This document shows, in pieces, positions 1-9,908 of a DNA stretch of 64,000 nt (positions within the stretch are counted from its first letter, which is position 1; the number at the start of each line of letters is the position of its first letter). The stretch is taken from the NCBI RefSeq assembly GCF_016545825.1, contig NC_052615.1, positions 25,665,088 to 25,729,087 of the forward strand. The letters are read 5' to 3'. The notes under the pieces were generated by a model that was not told where the DNA came from, ran no database searches, and saw only the letters and a list, made by a program, of their open reading frames with translations. The translations under genes and the position numbers were made by a program. The stretch comes from Eucalyptus grandis (Eukaryota > Streptophyta > Magnoliopsida > Myrtales > Myrtaceae).

Positions 1-130
1 CATAGGCGAGGGCGCGACGGCTGTTGCTCGTGGTGGGCGAGGGTGTGGCAGCCCTCCTCCAGGTCCAAGAGAGGGCACGACGCCCTCACTTGCCACAAGC
101 GAGGGCATCGGGCCCTCGCCCAAGTCTAGG
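1..130. repeat. GC-rich filler, end of a truncated repeat
   Basis: The first 130 bases are rich in gagggc/ggccctcg words, unlike the AT-rich DNA that follows. The wording resembles the GC-rich cores of the long-TIR elements at 25640-26400 and 40560-40900. It is probably the right end of such an element cut by the window edge. No gene is visible. Confidence 0.4.
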
Positions 131-600
131 CGATTATTTGCCCAAATTAAATTTTTAAATGCCATTTAGAGATTATTTGCCCAAATTAAGGAATTGGGGC
201 AAATTCAATGTGTTCTTGAAAAACCCTAACCCGCATTTCTCAAATTGGGGCAAAATCATCTTATCAAAATCTCCTTATCAAATCTTGCGCAGAGAAGAAC
301 TAGTTGGGAAACGTTCAAAACTTGTCCACAATACGTTTTCACTACAAGGCCTTATTTTCAATCCTCCACTCATGGCCTCATCTTCACTGCAAGGCCTCCT
401 CTTCCTCCTCCAAGGCAGAAGAATCGGTCCCTTCTTCACCAATTCTCCAATTTCGTCATCCCGAACTGTAGCGAAGGAGAATTGAAGCATCAAGAAGACA
501 AATGAGAGGCGAGAAAGAGGGCTCTGTTCTCTATCGAGAAAACAGAGCTCTATTTCTCCATTGCGTTTGGTCTGTTTTCTCCTCAACGCATGCGAGCACA
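131..600. repeat. Duplicated block, unit I copy
   Basis: About 160-385 matches 27191-27375 closely, including a run ending in 'cgttcaaaacttgtccac'. A 19-bp word (gattatttgcccaaattaa) occurs twice, at 131-149 and 172-190. The 108- and 111-codon open frames here have no family features, so I take the block as non-coding duplicated DNA. It belongs to the segment that precedes the thioesterase tail in units I and II. Confidence 0.6.
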
Positions 601-959
601 AATGCAAGAACATTGAGATTTTCTTTAGTGTTCTTATTTCTCCTTTGCCCTTTTGCTCATCACTTATGCAAGCAATAAACTGAGTTTATCCAAAACGCCA
701 CAAAGGTGAGAGAGAAGTTTTTTTTTTTTTTTGGGTTGTGGGGGGAGCCCAGTTGTATTGTTCACGTTGCCATGTTAGATGAAAAAGTTTCTGCATTGGA
801 CTTCTTTTTTATAAGAAAAGCCACGTATTAATAAAAATTTATATAAAAACGTAAAATTTGTTGGAATTTACCGCTGGAAGCACGTGAACAATCGTTTTTC
901 CACTGATATAATACTTAAGTAATTACTTGAAAAATTTTGGCACTAAAAAAATATGACAT
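601..959. other. Non-coding, nothing recognised
   Basis: AT-rich DNA with one poly-T run near 718-732. I see no coding frame, RNA gene or repeat. Confidence 0.5.
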
Positions 960-1640
960 TTAGTGTTATTTTCCTACCAATCCTCTTTGAAACAGAAATT
1001 GATAAGGAGTGGTAAAGTATTTAAGCTAGATCATGGTAGAATGTCCCAATGGTTTAGAAAGCATGCATTTTGAATGGTTCCATTCTTTTGAGAATTATTT
1101 TCTGTACTCAAACCAATACCAAAATTAAGAATTCGCTTGAGAAGTTGCCTGCGCATAGATATATGAGAAACTAGGGCATTAGAATATTTTTAATTACGGG
1201 TAACATCAACATTGACTTGGACTTGACTGTTCTATTTTGTTTTTTTACGTTTATGTCATTAAAAATTCGAAACCTGTATCCACGTAACAAATTTATCCAA
1301 ATTAGTTTTTGTATCACAAAAATCTACGACATATTTTACCCCAAACAAATTTTTGTCTTATGAAAAATCCCAAAATTGATAACCTAACTGAAAATTACCC
1401 TCAACGTTTGATCCTAAACTATTAATGGATGCTAGATTTGAGTCAAGGTACCGATTTAGGTTAAATATGTTATGAGGAACTAGTATCAAGATTGTTTGCG
1501 AGATGAAGACAAGGTTTAGGATAAATATATTATGAGGTATCAATTTGAGATTTTAATGGTAATAAACCTATTTTTGTTGCATCTTGTATGGCCAACCAAG
1601 AAAGGATATAGAAGTAGTTGAAACATCTTATAAGCCTTAT
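960..1640. repeat. Segmental duplication, pairs with 27525-28100
   Basis: Long stretches align with 27525-28100, for example the 'tttagaaagcatgcattttga' region and the region around 1560-1600. Substitutions and small indels are scattered throughout, so the copies are old. No coding frame is conserved. It lies where introns of the PPT remnant would be expected. Confidence 0.65.
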
Positions 1641-1998
1641 GTATGAAAAGCAAGCATGTTAAATTTAATGTTGAGGATTACAAAATCGAGTTTCCCGAGG
1701 TTCCTCTACAATCTTATGGTGTAGGAGTTGTAAATCCATGACATGGTCCGTGATTACATCGTGCAATGATTTATGATTTTCATTTGATCATTAAGCATCC
1801 AACTTTGTAAAGTTGGTGATCTAAGGGAAATTGCATTAATGGATGAAAGAGCATATAATGATATGGTGTCATCATTATGGTGTAATATTGTCATACCATG
1901 ATTTTGCGCCTTACTCAATGCTGCAATTTGTATCCCTTTTTACCTTTAGTCAATTGGGAAAAAAACTGTGAATGGATCTAATTGATGCATTTCCTGCA
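1641..1998. repeat. Duplicated intron-like DNA, pairs with 57570-57945
   Basis: About 1680-1800 and 1900-1940 align with 57625-57730 and 57840-57890 in unit III. The corresponding stretch is missing from unit II. The position just upstream of a thioesterase tail exon in both copies suggests decayed intron and exon sequence of that gene. Confidence 0.55.
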
Positions 1999-2078
1999 AA
2001 CCAAGCTTTACATCGAGGATTGGATTAGATTGAAGACCTTGGATGAGGCTAGGAAAGTCAAATTCATCGACGTTTATG
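1999..2078 (+). pseudogene. Palmitoyl-protein thioesterase C-terminal exon remnant (unit I)
   Basis: The + strand frame reads TKLYIEDWI followed by LKTLDEA and KVKFI, close to the last conserved block of plant palmitoyl-protein thioesterases. These are lysosomal/vacuolar hydrolases that remove fatty acyl groups from S-acylated cysteines. The similarity breaks after about 26 residues, where unit III continues to the C-terminus. The expected AG acceptor before the exon reads 'ctgcaa', so the splice site looks lost. Only this tail exon is visible in unit I. It is a decayed fragment, paralogous to 57949-58133. The family call rests on remembered conserved wording and not on a search. Confidence 0.6.
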
Positions 2079-2322
2079 TGTTGAAACCTCAATTGAGTCG
2101 ACAGTTTAAATATTTATTATTGTAAAAATACAAAAAAAAAAAAAAGAAGAAGAAGGTAAAAAGCAAGGCAATAGCAAAAGAACTAAAACGATAAATAGGC
2201 AAACAAATAATAATCAAATCAACAAATAAAAAAGGGATCGATGTGGTCTCGGTCTATTTTCTATAGCCCCGATCAGCTGGCACGGCCCATGTCCAAATTC
2301 GTTGATCACAAGAGAAAAAAAG
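2079..2322. other. A-rich spacer and unexplained flank of the copia insertion
   Basis: An A-rich stretch (2125-2165) is followed by sequence that aligns with 28125-28165. Bases about 2236-2322 have no counterpart in unit II and are not part of the shared LTR sequence. They may be an indel between the units or leftover from an older insertion. Confidence 0.4.
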
Positions 2323-2727
2323 TGAAGGATTTATTTAATTAGTAATTGGGCTTAAGGCCCGTCTGGCTAAGTTGGGCCCAGGAAGCCCGGCCCACGGGAA
2401 TAAGGCCCGTGGAAAGAAGGGGGTATAAAAGGGAAGAGAGAGAGAGAAAGGAATGCACGTTGAATCAGAATTACGTTTTCTCTCCCGCGCGTTTTCTCTC
2501 CCGAAGAACAGTAGGCATACGGCTTCCAATTTCTTCCCTTCAAGGCTTCATCGACCGGATTCTCTTCCTCCATTGACGACGGTGTCTAATCTGTGGCAAT
2601 CAAGGTACGCTCGAATCTGTGGTGTGCTTTACGATCGGTGATATGTGTCGTTTTCTTGGGCTTCGCTTCCGCATTAATTTAGGGGTTCGATTGAGTGTCG
2701 AATCCGGTTTTTCTGGGGATCAGTAAT
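2323..2727 (+). repeat. 5' LTR of copia element A
   Basis: Direct repeat of 9505-9908, starting TGAAGGATTT. It holds a TATA box and a run of short GA repeats downstream. The true end may extend to 2735 ('attcccaaca'), which fits the usual plant copia LTR end better, but the 3' copy does not contain those last bases. Confidence 0.9.
2424..2430 (+). promoter_or_regulatory. TATA box in the 5' LTR
   Basis: TATAAAA followed by GGG and a GAGA-rich tract, about 300 bp before the LTR end. It is the probable core promoter of element A; the identical motif lies in the 3' LTR. Confidence 0.6.
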
Positions 2728-2736
2728 TCCCAACAT

Positions 2737-2749
2737 TGGTATCAGAGCC
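2737..2749 (+). other. Primer-binding site of copia element A
   Basis: TGGTATCAGAGCC directly after the 5' LTR is the classic plant copia site complementary to the 3' end of initiator methionine tRNA. Confidence 0.85.
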
Positions 2750-2879
2750 CTAGTTCACGTTTTTCCCAATCAATTTGATGTTTTTTGTTTGAAATTTCGC
2801 GAAGAAACTCTCGGCCGTATGGATTGGGACAAAAATCCCGACACCCGAGCGTTCTTCGGCCTTTTTACTGAGTTTTCGT

Positions 2880-3425
2880 ATGTCGAAACTGTTTTCTGAT
2901 TGCATAGGAAGAAGCGCGACGTCGAGACGAGTCCGGCGATGTGTCGACCGCCGCCGGGCGCCGCCGCACGCGCCTACACGCGCGGCCGGAAGGCGCTGCG
3001 CGTGGGCGCGACGTGCCCGGAAGCGCTCGATCGCCAGGCGCGTGCGGCACACGCGCCGGTCGGCGACCGGCGCGTGCTCGCCGCCGGCGGCGAACCGGCA
3101 CGCGCCGGTCCGCGGACCGACGCGTGCCGACGTCATCATGACGTCACCCAACGGCCGCAACCGCTGGGGTGACGTCATCGATGACGTCAGCCGATGACGT
3201 CGGTTGGCCGGCGGCGACCCGACCCGCTGGCGATGGCACGCGCGTGGCACGTGCCGCTGACGTCTGCGTGACGTCATCCCGCGCACGCGCGTGGCACGTG
3301 CGAGCGGTCCGCCCGTGCGGTCCGACCGGTCTGTCCGGTCCGTCCGGTCCGACCGGTCCGACGACCGATGAGCGTTGACCGGTGACGACCGTTGACTTGA
3401 CCATTGACCGACCGTTGACCGTTGA
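2880..3425. repeat. GC-rich, short-repeat leader inside copia element A
   Basis: The untranslated leader is extremely GC-rich with many CGCG/CCGG words. It then passes into short iterations of gtccggtccgaccg (3300-3360) and of ttgaccg (3375-3450). Several long open frames cross it on both strands, but they are an effect of the composition. The rest of the element is AT-leaning, so this block is foreign in composition. Confidence 0.6.
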
Positions 3426-3481
3426 CTTTGACCGTTGACCGTTGACCGAAGAAAAAAAAAAAAAAAAGAGAGGAAAAGAAT

Positions 3482-3943
3482 GTGTTTCTTTTTCAATTAA
3501 GTCTATGTGGATTATATGTAATCCCTTATTTGTTCTGCATTTGTTGCAGGAACAATGCCTCCCCGAGGTTGCGCACACCTATTCGCGCAGTGACCGATGA
3601 ACAAAAGGAAAGGCTGTCTAAGTTGATAGCTGAGCTGACTGATCATCGATGGGAGAGGGGTGACTTAATTGATCATGTCCTTGAAGTCAATAGGAAAATT
3701 CAACAGGTCATATGGAATGGTCGTCCTATGTCTCAGCCAGAGATGGTGCGATTTTTCATAACCACTCTTCCACCTGAATGGCAAGATGTGTTGAATCGCA
3801 TATGGGATGTCAACGGAGCTGCTTCCTATAAGAAAATTGTGATGGATTTTGTAAATGAATATTATTGTATTATGACAAGGGAAAAGATCAAGAAATTAAA
3901 CAAAAGAGGATCTTTCCGGTTCGTGTGCTTGACTCGGTGTTAG
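3482..3943 (+). CDS. Extra gag-like ORF upstream of gag (copia A)
   Basis: This frame encodes 153 codons. From about residue 25 it has the look of a copia gag/UBN2-type segment: predicted helices, 'LTDHRWERGDLIDHVLEVNRK', then a 'FITTLPPEWQDVL' block like the 'SLPPSW' region of gag. There is no zinc knuckle. A 'tgcatttgttgcag' tract just before 3550 resembles a splice acceptor, so the frame could be read from a spliced transcript. An ATG right after it opens a different, very short frame. The ORF sits between the GC-rich leader and the usual gag start at 4363. It may be an accessory gag duplicate or decayed gag from a related element. Confidence 0.4.
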   Translation: MFLFQLSLCGLYVIPYLFCICCRNNASPRLRTPIRAVTDEQKERLSKLIAELTDHRWERGDLIDHVLEVNRKIQQVIWNGRPMSQPEMVRFFITTLPPEWQDVLNRIWDVNGAASYKKIVMDFVNEYYCIMTREKIKKLNKRGSFRFVCLTRC

Positions 3944-4362
3944 TTGTATTTACTTTTTTTTTTTTTGTTAAATGTGTTTGTGGACATATTATGTACTGTT
4001 TGACTACCTGATAGTTGTTGATGTAGCAACCAATGTATTGATTGTATTATAAGATGAAAGCATTGTTGTGTTATTTGATATCTATTATCTATTGCTTTCT
4101 GTAATTGCTGGTTGCTGTGGGTAAGTAGTTGTGGGTAGTTTTTAGAAGTTTGTGTAGCTTCTTAGAATTGATTTTGCATAAGACAATTATATTGATGATA
4201 GTTTTAAGTTAGGATTTTGGAGGATGATTGGAAACGTAGTGACCTTTTGATTCTGAAGCCTTACTTAAAATTATTTATTAATATGATGGGTCTATGCAAA
4301 TAGGGATGCATAAATGATAGGCATTAATAATTCGTGCATATTTGTCTGATTTGTTCAGATCA

Positions 4363-4755
4363 ATGGCTTCAGCCACAAAGAGCATAGTTGCCGAGCTGAA
4401 CAAAGGTGAAAAGCTCAATGGTGACAACTATGAAATTTGGCAAATGAAAATCCAAAGTATGTGCTGGAAGAGCAAGAAGCACTTGAGGCTCTTGTCATGA
4501 CCATGGTAGAACCTGAAGAGGGAACCACGCAAGACAAAAGAGATAAAGAAGCTTTTTTGCGTGGAAAAGAATGAACTCTCTAGCTCGCATCACATTGCTG
4601 AGCAGCATGGAAAATGACGTCATGCGAGAGTTTGGCGTTTTGACAATGCCAAGGAAATGTGGGAGGCATTGACAGCTAGATTTGGTCATACTTCGGTGAC
4701 TAGGGGGGCGGCTCACTATCGGGTTTGACTCTATAAGAAGCCTCATGGTCAGACC
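4363..4755 (+). pseudogene. Frameshifted N-terminal part of copia A gag
   Basis: From ATG 4363 the frame reads MASATKSIVAELNKGEKL and then DNYEIWQMKIQ, the standard copia gag start ahead of the LNGxNYxxW motif. A frame change near 4460 and another near 4555-4565 break it. The original product can still be followed in other frames up to 4756, where the long gag-pol frame opens. Gag forms the virus-like particle that packages the element's RNA, so this copy is probably not autonomous for particle formation. Confidence 0.7.
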
Positions 4756-7700
4756 ATGAAGCAACATCTTAGAAAGATGTCAAACATGATAACTAAGCTG
4801 AGAGACGCTGGCCATGTCCTCACAGATGAGCAGCAAGTGCAAGCGGTGATTCGTTCCTTGCCTCAGAGTTGGGAGCATATGAAGGTGCACCTGACTCATA
4901 ATGAAAATATCAAAACCTTTGAGGATGCAATGCGTCATCTTGAGCTGGAAGAGGACCGCCTATTGGCGGCTAAGCCGGATGCTGAACTTTATCATGCTAG
5001 TTCTAGCTCAAATGGAGCTTCGAGCTCCAAGCGCAAGCGCCCTAGCTGGTTTGATAAGGGGAAAGGCAAGGAAGAAGCTGGTCCTTCAGGGAAGAAACCC
5101 AAGTTTAACCAACATAATAGAGGAAAGCGTCCTCACATGAAGAAGTTAGCAAGGGTGAAATGCTACAACTGTGACAAGAAGGGTCACTATGCTCGCGACT
5201 GTCGTGAGCCAAAGAAGGTATGCACCCCTTGTACTTTTCAGAACTTTGCTTATGTGTCGAGTTCTGTGTTTCTAACTGAGTCTAATCCTTTGTGGACTGT
5301 GGATTCAGGAGCGACGGACCATGTAGCGAAGGATAGAGGATCCTTCGTGGAATTCCGACGAGTACCAACTGGAACTAAGTGGATCTATGTGGGAAACAAC
5401 TCCAGAGCTGAAGTGAAAGGAATTGGCACATGCCAACTGAATATGCGTGGTGGACGCACCTTGTTTCTTCATGATGTATTGTATGCTCCGGAGATTCGTC
5501 GGAATTTAGTGTCTGTATTGATGTTGGTTAAATTAGGTTTTACTGTGAACTTCTGTAGTAGAGGTGTGAATTTGTTTTTGGAGACAAATTACTATGGTTG
5601 TGGCTATTTTCTGGATGGTTTTATTGTATTGGATATTGAGTATATTAATGCAAATGTTTGTTATTCCCTTATCACATCTTCTAATACTTATGATAATGAT
5701 GTGAATGTGTGGCATGCTAGGCTTGGTCACATTGGCCAACAACGTATGAATAGACTAGCCAAAGAGGGCTTGTTGGGTAACATTGAAAAAGTCGATTTGC
5801 CCATATGTAAGCATTGCCTAGAAGGAAAAACAACACGGAAACCATTTGGAAAAGGGAAAAGAGCTGAATTTCCTTTGCATTTAATCCATACTGATGTCTG
5901 TGGTCCAATGAATGTGAGAGGAAGGCACGGGGCTGTTTATTTCATCACCTTTATTGATGATTATACTCGATTCGGATATGTCTATTTGATTTCTCATAAA
6001 TCTGAAGCGTTAAGTTGTTTCAAAAGGTTCATGAACCTGGTGGAAAATCAATTAGATAGGAAAATAAAAACATTGAGATCCGATCGAGGTCGAGAATATT
6101 TATCTGATGAGTTCAGAAAATTATGTGATGAAAAAGGAATAGAAAGACAGTTATCTATTCCATATACTCCTCAACAAAATGGTGTTGCAGAGAGAAGAAA
6201 CAGAACCCTACTGGAAATGGTTAGGTCTATGATGGCGCATGCTAACTTACCTATCACTTTTTGGAGTGATGCTTTGTTAACTGCTGCCTATATACTTAAC
6301 CGTGTACCTTCCAAATCAATTACTTCCACTCCATATGAGTTATGGACAGGTAGAAAACCGGACTTAAGTTTTCTTAATCCATGGGGATGTGCTGCCTACA
6401 CACATGAGTCCTCTCACAAATTTGGGAAATTGGGTCCCAGAGGAAAGAAGAGTATTTTCATAAGATACTCAGAACACTCAAAAGGGTATGTGTTCATTGG
6501 TGAGCAGGAAAGTGGGAGTGTAACTGAATATGAATCACGAGATGTCACATTCTTAGAGGATGAGTTTCCTAAGAAGGGCGAAATAGGGGAAGATCACTCC
6601 CTATTTGAGACTTTGGATCAAGATAATGATATTGGTGGAATTCATCCAAGTGGGAGCGTAATAGGGAATGATGTGCAAAGTGTACAATCTCCAGTAAGGC
6701 GAACAAGTCGCCAAAGTATTCCCCGTCGACGTTTTGACATTGAAGGGGAAACTTTTATGGTTGCTCCACAAGATGAGGATGAGCCAAGAAATATCATTGA
6801 GGCTCTGAAGTGCCATAGTAAAGAAAAATGGATTCGTGCAATGGAAGAGGAAATGGAGTCAATGGAATCAAACCAAGTCTGGGAACTGGTTGATCTTCCA
6901 AAAGGACGCAGAGCTATTGGGAACAAATGGGTTCTCAAAATAAAGCGAAAGGCTGATGGCTCAATAGAAAGGCATAAGGCTCGCCTTGTGGCGAAGGGGT
7001 ATAATCAACAGGAAGGAATTGATTATGAAGATACGTTTTCTCCTGTAGTGAGATTTACCTCGATTCGCATTATTCTGGCAATAGTAGCTAGTCTGGATCT
7101 TGAGTTACATCAAATGGATGTAAAGACTGCTTTCCTCAATGGAGAATTAGAGGAAGAAATATATATGGAACAACCTGATGGTTTCATAGTGAAAGGCCAA
7201 GAAGAAAAGGTATGTCGACTTTTGAGGTCGATATATGGTCTTAAGCAGTCATCAAGACAATGGTATATACGTTTTCATAATGCCATAGTGGCATATGATT
7301 TTACAATGATTGATGAGGATCATTGTGTATATATCAAAAGATCCAAGGATCAATTTGTGATCATATCATTATATGTTGATGATATACTAATTCCGGAAGC
7401 AAGTATGGAGTTTGTTAAGACTGTCAAGAGTTGGTTGTCTTCCAACTTTGAGATGAAGGATATGGGTGAGGCTGCATACATTCTTGGAGTTAAGATTTCA
7501 AGAGATCGTTCGAAGAGATCGTTGTCTCTTTCGCAAGAAACTTATATAAACAAAGTTCTTGAACGATTTCGTATGCAAGATTGTAAACCCATAGACACTC
7601 CTATTGCAAAAGGTGAAGGGTTGAGCCACAGACTGTGTCCAGGGACTCCACAAGAGAAGGAACAAATGAAGCATGTTCCTTATGCAAGTGCTGTTGGGAG

Positions 7701-8259
7701 CTTGATGTACGCTATGATGTGTACAAGACCCGACATATGTTTTGCAGTTGGAATGGTGAGTAGATACCAATCCAATCCAGGTCCAGCACATTGGAAGGCC
7801 GTTAAGAGAATACTGAGGTATCTGAAGGGAACTGCTGATTACAAGTTGAATTACCAAGGAAAGGATCTGCGACTTGAAGGCTACTCAGATGCTGATTGGG
7901 GAGGAGATTTAGATGAAAGAAAATCTACCTCAGGATTTGCTTTCTTACTGAGCAATGGCGCCATATCATGGAGTAGTAAGAAGCAAACGTGCATAGCCTT
8001 ATCCACGATGGAAGCTGAGTTCGTGGCATTATCAGCAGTACAAGAAGGAGTTTGGCTTAAGAGATTCTTGGATCATTTAGGTGTTATTGATAAAGCTGCA
8101 AATCAATTGTTGGTTAACCGTGATAGCCAAGCAGCTATAGCGTACACCAAAGATCCAAAGTATCATGGCAAGACCAAACATATAGATACCAAGTATAACT
8201 TTGTAAAAGATATGGTTGCACGAAAGGATGTGAACTTACAAGTACATATCTACGCATAG
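4756..8259 (+). CDS. Copia gag (C-terminal) - protease - integrase - RT - RNase H polyprotein
   Basis: An open frame of 1167 codons. The gag part ends with the zinc knuckle CYNCDKKGHYARDC (residues about 136-149). The aspartic protease has DSGATDH near residue 182. The integrase has the H-H/C-C zinc region (HARLGH, CKHCLEGK) and a core starting at 'HTDVCGPM', with 'SDRGREY' further on. The reverse transcriptase has the 'YVDDILI' catalytic box near residue 875, and RNase H starts around 'GYSDADWG'. The order protease-integrase-RT-RNase H is that of Ty1/copia. One extra base near 8238 ends the frame early; the normal copia C-terminal tail continues in another frame to the stop at 8344. Everything else looks intact, in keeping with the young LTRs. 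The first ATG at 4756 is internal to gag, not a true start. Confidence 0.9.
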   Translation: MKQHLRKMSNMITKLRDAGHVLTDEQQVQAVIRSLPQSWEHMKVHLTHNENIKTFEDAMRHLELEEDRLLAAKPDAELYHASSSSNGASSSKRKRPSWFDKGKGKEEAGPSGKKPKFNQHNRGKRPHMKKLARVKCYNCDKKGHYARDCREPKKVCTPCTFQNFAYVSSSVFLTESNPLWTVDSGATDHVAKDRGSFVEFRRVPTGTKWIYVGNNSRAEVKGIGTCQLNMRGGRTLFLHDVLYAPEIRRNLVSVLMLVKLGFTVNFCSRGVNLFLETNYYGCGYFLDGFIVLDIEYINANVCYSLITSSNTYDNDVNVWHARLGHIGQQRMNRLAKEGLLGNIEKVDLPICKHCLEGKTTRKPFGKGKRAEFPLHLIHTDVCGPMNVRGRHGAVYFITFIDDYTRFGYVYLISHKSEALSCFKRFMNLVENQLDRKIKTLRSDRGREYLSDEFRKLCDEKGIERQLSIPYTPQQNGVAERRNRTLLEMVRSMMAHANLPITFWSDALLTAAYILNRVPSKSITSTPYELWTGRKPDLSFLNPWGCAAYTHESSHKFGKLGPRGKKSIFIRYSEHSKGYVFIGEQESGSVTEYESRDVTFLEDEFPKKGEIGEDHSLFETLDQDNDIGGIHPSGSVIGNDVQSVQSPVRRTSRQSIPRRRFDIEGETFMVAPQDEDEPRNIIEALKCHSKEKWIRAMEEEMESMESNQVWELVDLPKGRRAIGNKWVLKIKRKADGSIERHKARLVAKGYNQQEGIDYEDTFSPVVRFTSIRIILAIVASLDLELHQMDVKTAFLNGELEEEIYMEQPDGFIVKGQEEKVCRLLRSIYGLKQSSRQWYIRFHNAIVAYDFTMIDEDHCVYIKRSKDQFVIISLYVDDILIPEASMEFVKTVKSWLSSNFEMKDMGEAAYILGVKISRDRSKRSLSLSQETYINKVLERFRMQDCKPIDTPIAKGEGLSHRLCPGTPQEKEQMKHVPYASAVGSLMYAMMCTRPDICFAVGMVSRYQSNPGPAHWKAVKRILRYLKGTADYKLNYQGKDLRLEGYSDADWGGDLDERKSTSGFAFLLSNGAISWSSKKQTCIALSTMEAEFVALSAVQEGVWLKRFLDHLGVIDKAANQLLVNRDSQAAIAYTKDPKYHGKTKHIDTKYNFVKDMVARKDVNLQVHIYA

Positions 8260-8344
8260 AATGGTAGCAGATCCTATGACAAAGCCAATACCTAGAGATG
8301 TATTTTGTGGTCATGTAAAATCTCTAGGATTGCGTAGAGTCTGA

Positions 8345-9504
8345 TGTACTGAATTGTAATTTCCCTGAGTTGTTCACATTTATGAAATTTTGTTTTTCAT
8401 TGTTTAATGCCTATGAATCTTAGTATGATCTTTATGCATCTTGATGCTCAGTGCATTATTTTAAGTTGAGAAGTATGTCGGACAGATAGAAGATTAGCCC
8501 ACTCACACGGGTAATCGCCTCTGTTTACTATGTGAAAAATAGAGATGAGAATGATTTTAAGCTTATTATCTAGGTGATAATCGAGAGCTCAAGCTTAAGA
8601 TACGTATGTCGCCTTAACTAAGTGTTAAGATGAGGACATAATACTTGTGATGTCCAAAAGTAAAATACCCCACATATTTTACTTTATCTGTCTAAGATGC
8701 CAGATGTGAGTTCTGATGAATTTTGTGAATGAGTAGATACGTGAACTCGAGTTAGACATTGGGTATGTCTAAACTATCATCTGTACGGTATTGAAAATAT
8801 AGACATACGCTCCATGGGAAAGGAGTTAATACCGTAATACGTATTTCATACTACGTATGCATAAGACGACCAATAAGAGTGGCAAAAAGTTTGATCTCAA
8901 CTTTTATGACGTGTGAGACTCTTGAGGAAATGAGTTCCTCAATTCTAGGTCCCTCGGGACTCTTACTTATTCTCAAGGTTTCTATTTAGTGTTTGCTATC
9001 TTAGGATGTTGCCAATGGTCATGAGTTTGATTCGATCTAATGGGGCATTCCTAGAAAAGCAAGCTGGACTGAAATTGAGAGTTTGAAGGAAAGAGGAAGA
9101 TCGATTTTGGAGAATCACATTGTGGTTTTGTATTCACTGGTCGACCAATTATGACTGTCTTTGTGATAATTATAATTGTGAATACAATATATATATATCA
9201 TTGTTTAAAAGAGATCAAGGGAGATATAAATGTGATCGATCGATCTAGGGTACTGCATACTAAATCTACTCGGAGTGTGACGCCCATTATTGAGCTGCTA
9301 TATATTCCTAACAGATGTATAGCAACGAGCTCTCAAAGTATGCTGGTCGCACGGATTATTCACCGGTATGAATGTTGAAGAGAGGTAAAGAGAATTCTGT
9401 TCGGCCCATCATGTTAAGAGAGTCTATGATGGATTATTCTCGATGGGGCTGAGTAGGCCCTGTCCGCCCATGTTGGTTTTGGACCACCATGTGCGAGTGG
9501 GAGA
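8345..9504 (+). other. 3' untranslated region of copia A with polypurine tract
   Basis: 1.16 kb of AT-leaning DNA between the pol stop and the 3' LTR, unusually long for a copia element. No family is recognisable in its short frames. The last bases (9491-9504, gtgcgagtgggaga) form the polypurine primer for plus-strand synthesis. Confidence 0.6.
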
Positions 9505-9908
9505 TGAAGGATTTATTTAATTAGTAATTGGGCTTAAGGCCCGTCTGGCTAAGTTGGGCCCAGGAAGCCCGGCCCACGGGAATAAGGCCCGTGGAAAGAA
9601 GGGGGTATAAAAGGGAAGAGAGAGAGAGAAAGGAATGCACGTTGAATCGAATTACGTTTTCTCTCCCGCGCTTTTTCTCTCCCGAAGAACAGTAGGCATA
9701 CGGCTTCCAATTTCTTCCCTTCAAGGCTTCATCGACCGGATTCTCTTCCTCCATTGACGACGGTGTCTAATCTGTGGCAATCAAGGTACGCTCGAATCTG
9801 TGGTGTGCTTTACGATCGGTGATATGTGTCGTTTTCTTGGGCTTCGCTTCCGCATTAATTTAGGGGCTCGATTGAGTGTCGAATCCGGTTTTTCTGGGGA
9901 TCAGTAAT
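9505..9908 (+). repeat. 3' LTR of copia element A
   Basis: Direct repeat of 2323-2727, with about two substitutions and one single-base deletion. It ends 'gatcagtaat' and is followed at once by 'agaagaaaaattg', which is the duplicated host sequence also found at 28185. Confidence 0.9.

Larger units (their letters stand above)
2323..9908 (+). mobile_element. Ty1/copia LTR retrotransposon A, young insertion
   Basis: A 7.6-kb element with two direct LTRs of about 405 bp, a primer-binding site and a polypurine-type 'gagtgggaga' before the 3' LTR. The coding order is gag, protease, integrase, reverse transcriptase, RNase H, which defines Ty1/copia. The LTRs differ by only about two substitutions and one single-base indel by eye, so insertion was recent. 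It interrupts unit I: sequence on the two sides (to about 2235 and from 9909) is nearly continuous at 28125-28190 in unit II. No clean 5-bp target duplication is visible. The 5' LTR side continues with 'tcccaaca' before the primer site, and the 3' LTR lacks these bases, so the outer edge may be trimmed. Confidence 0.93.

Noticed and set aside
2750..3578. Long open frames on both strands (up to 248 codons) over the copia A leader
   Set aside because: They follow from extreme GC content and short repeats. No domain, and the strand and frame overlaps are incompatible.
9151..9378. 75-codon frame before the 3' LTR of copia A as an envelope-like gene
   Set aside because: Too short, with no signal or membrane organisation beyond one short hydrophobic start; treated as untranslated region.
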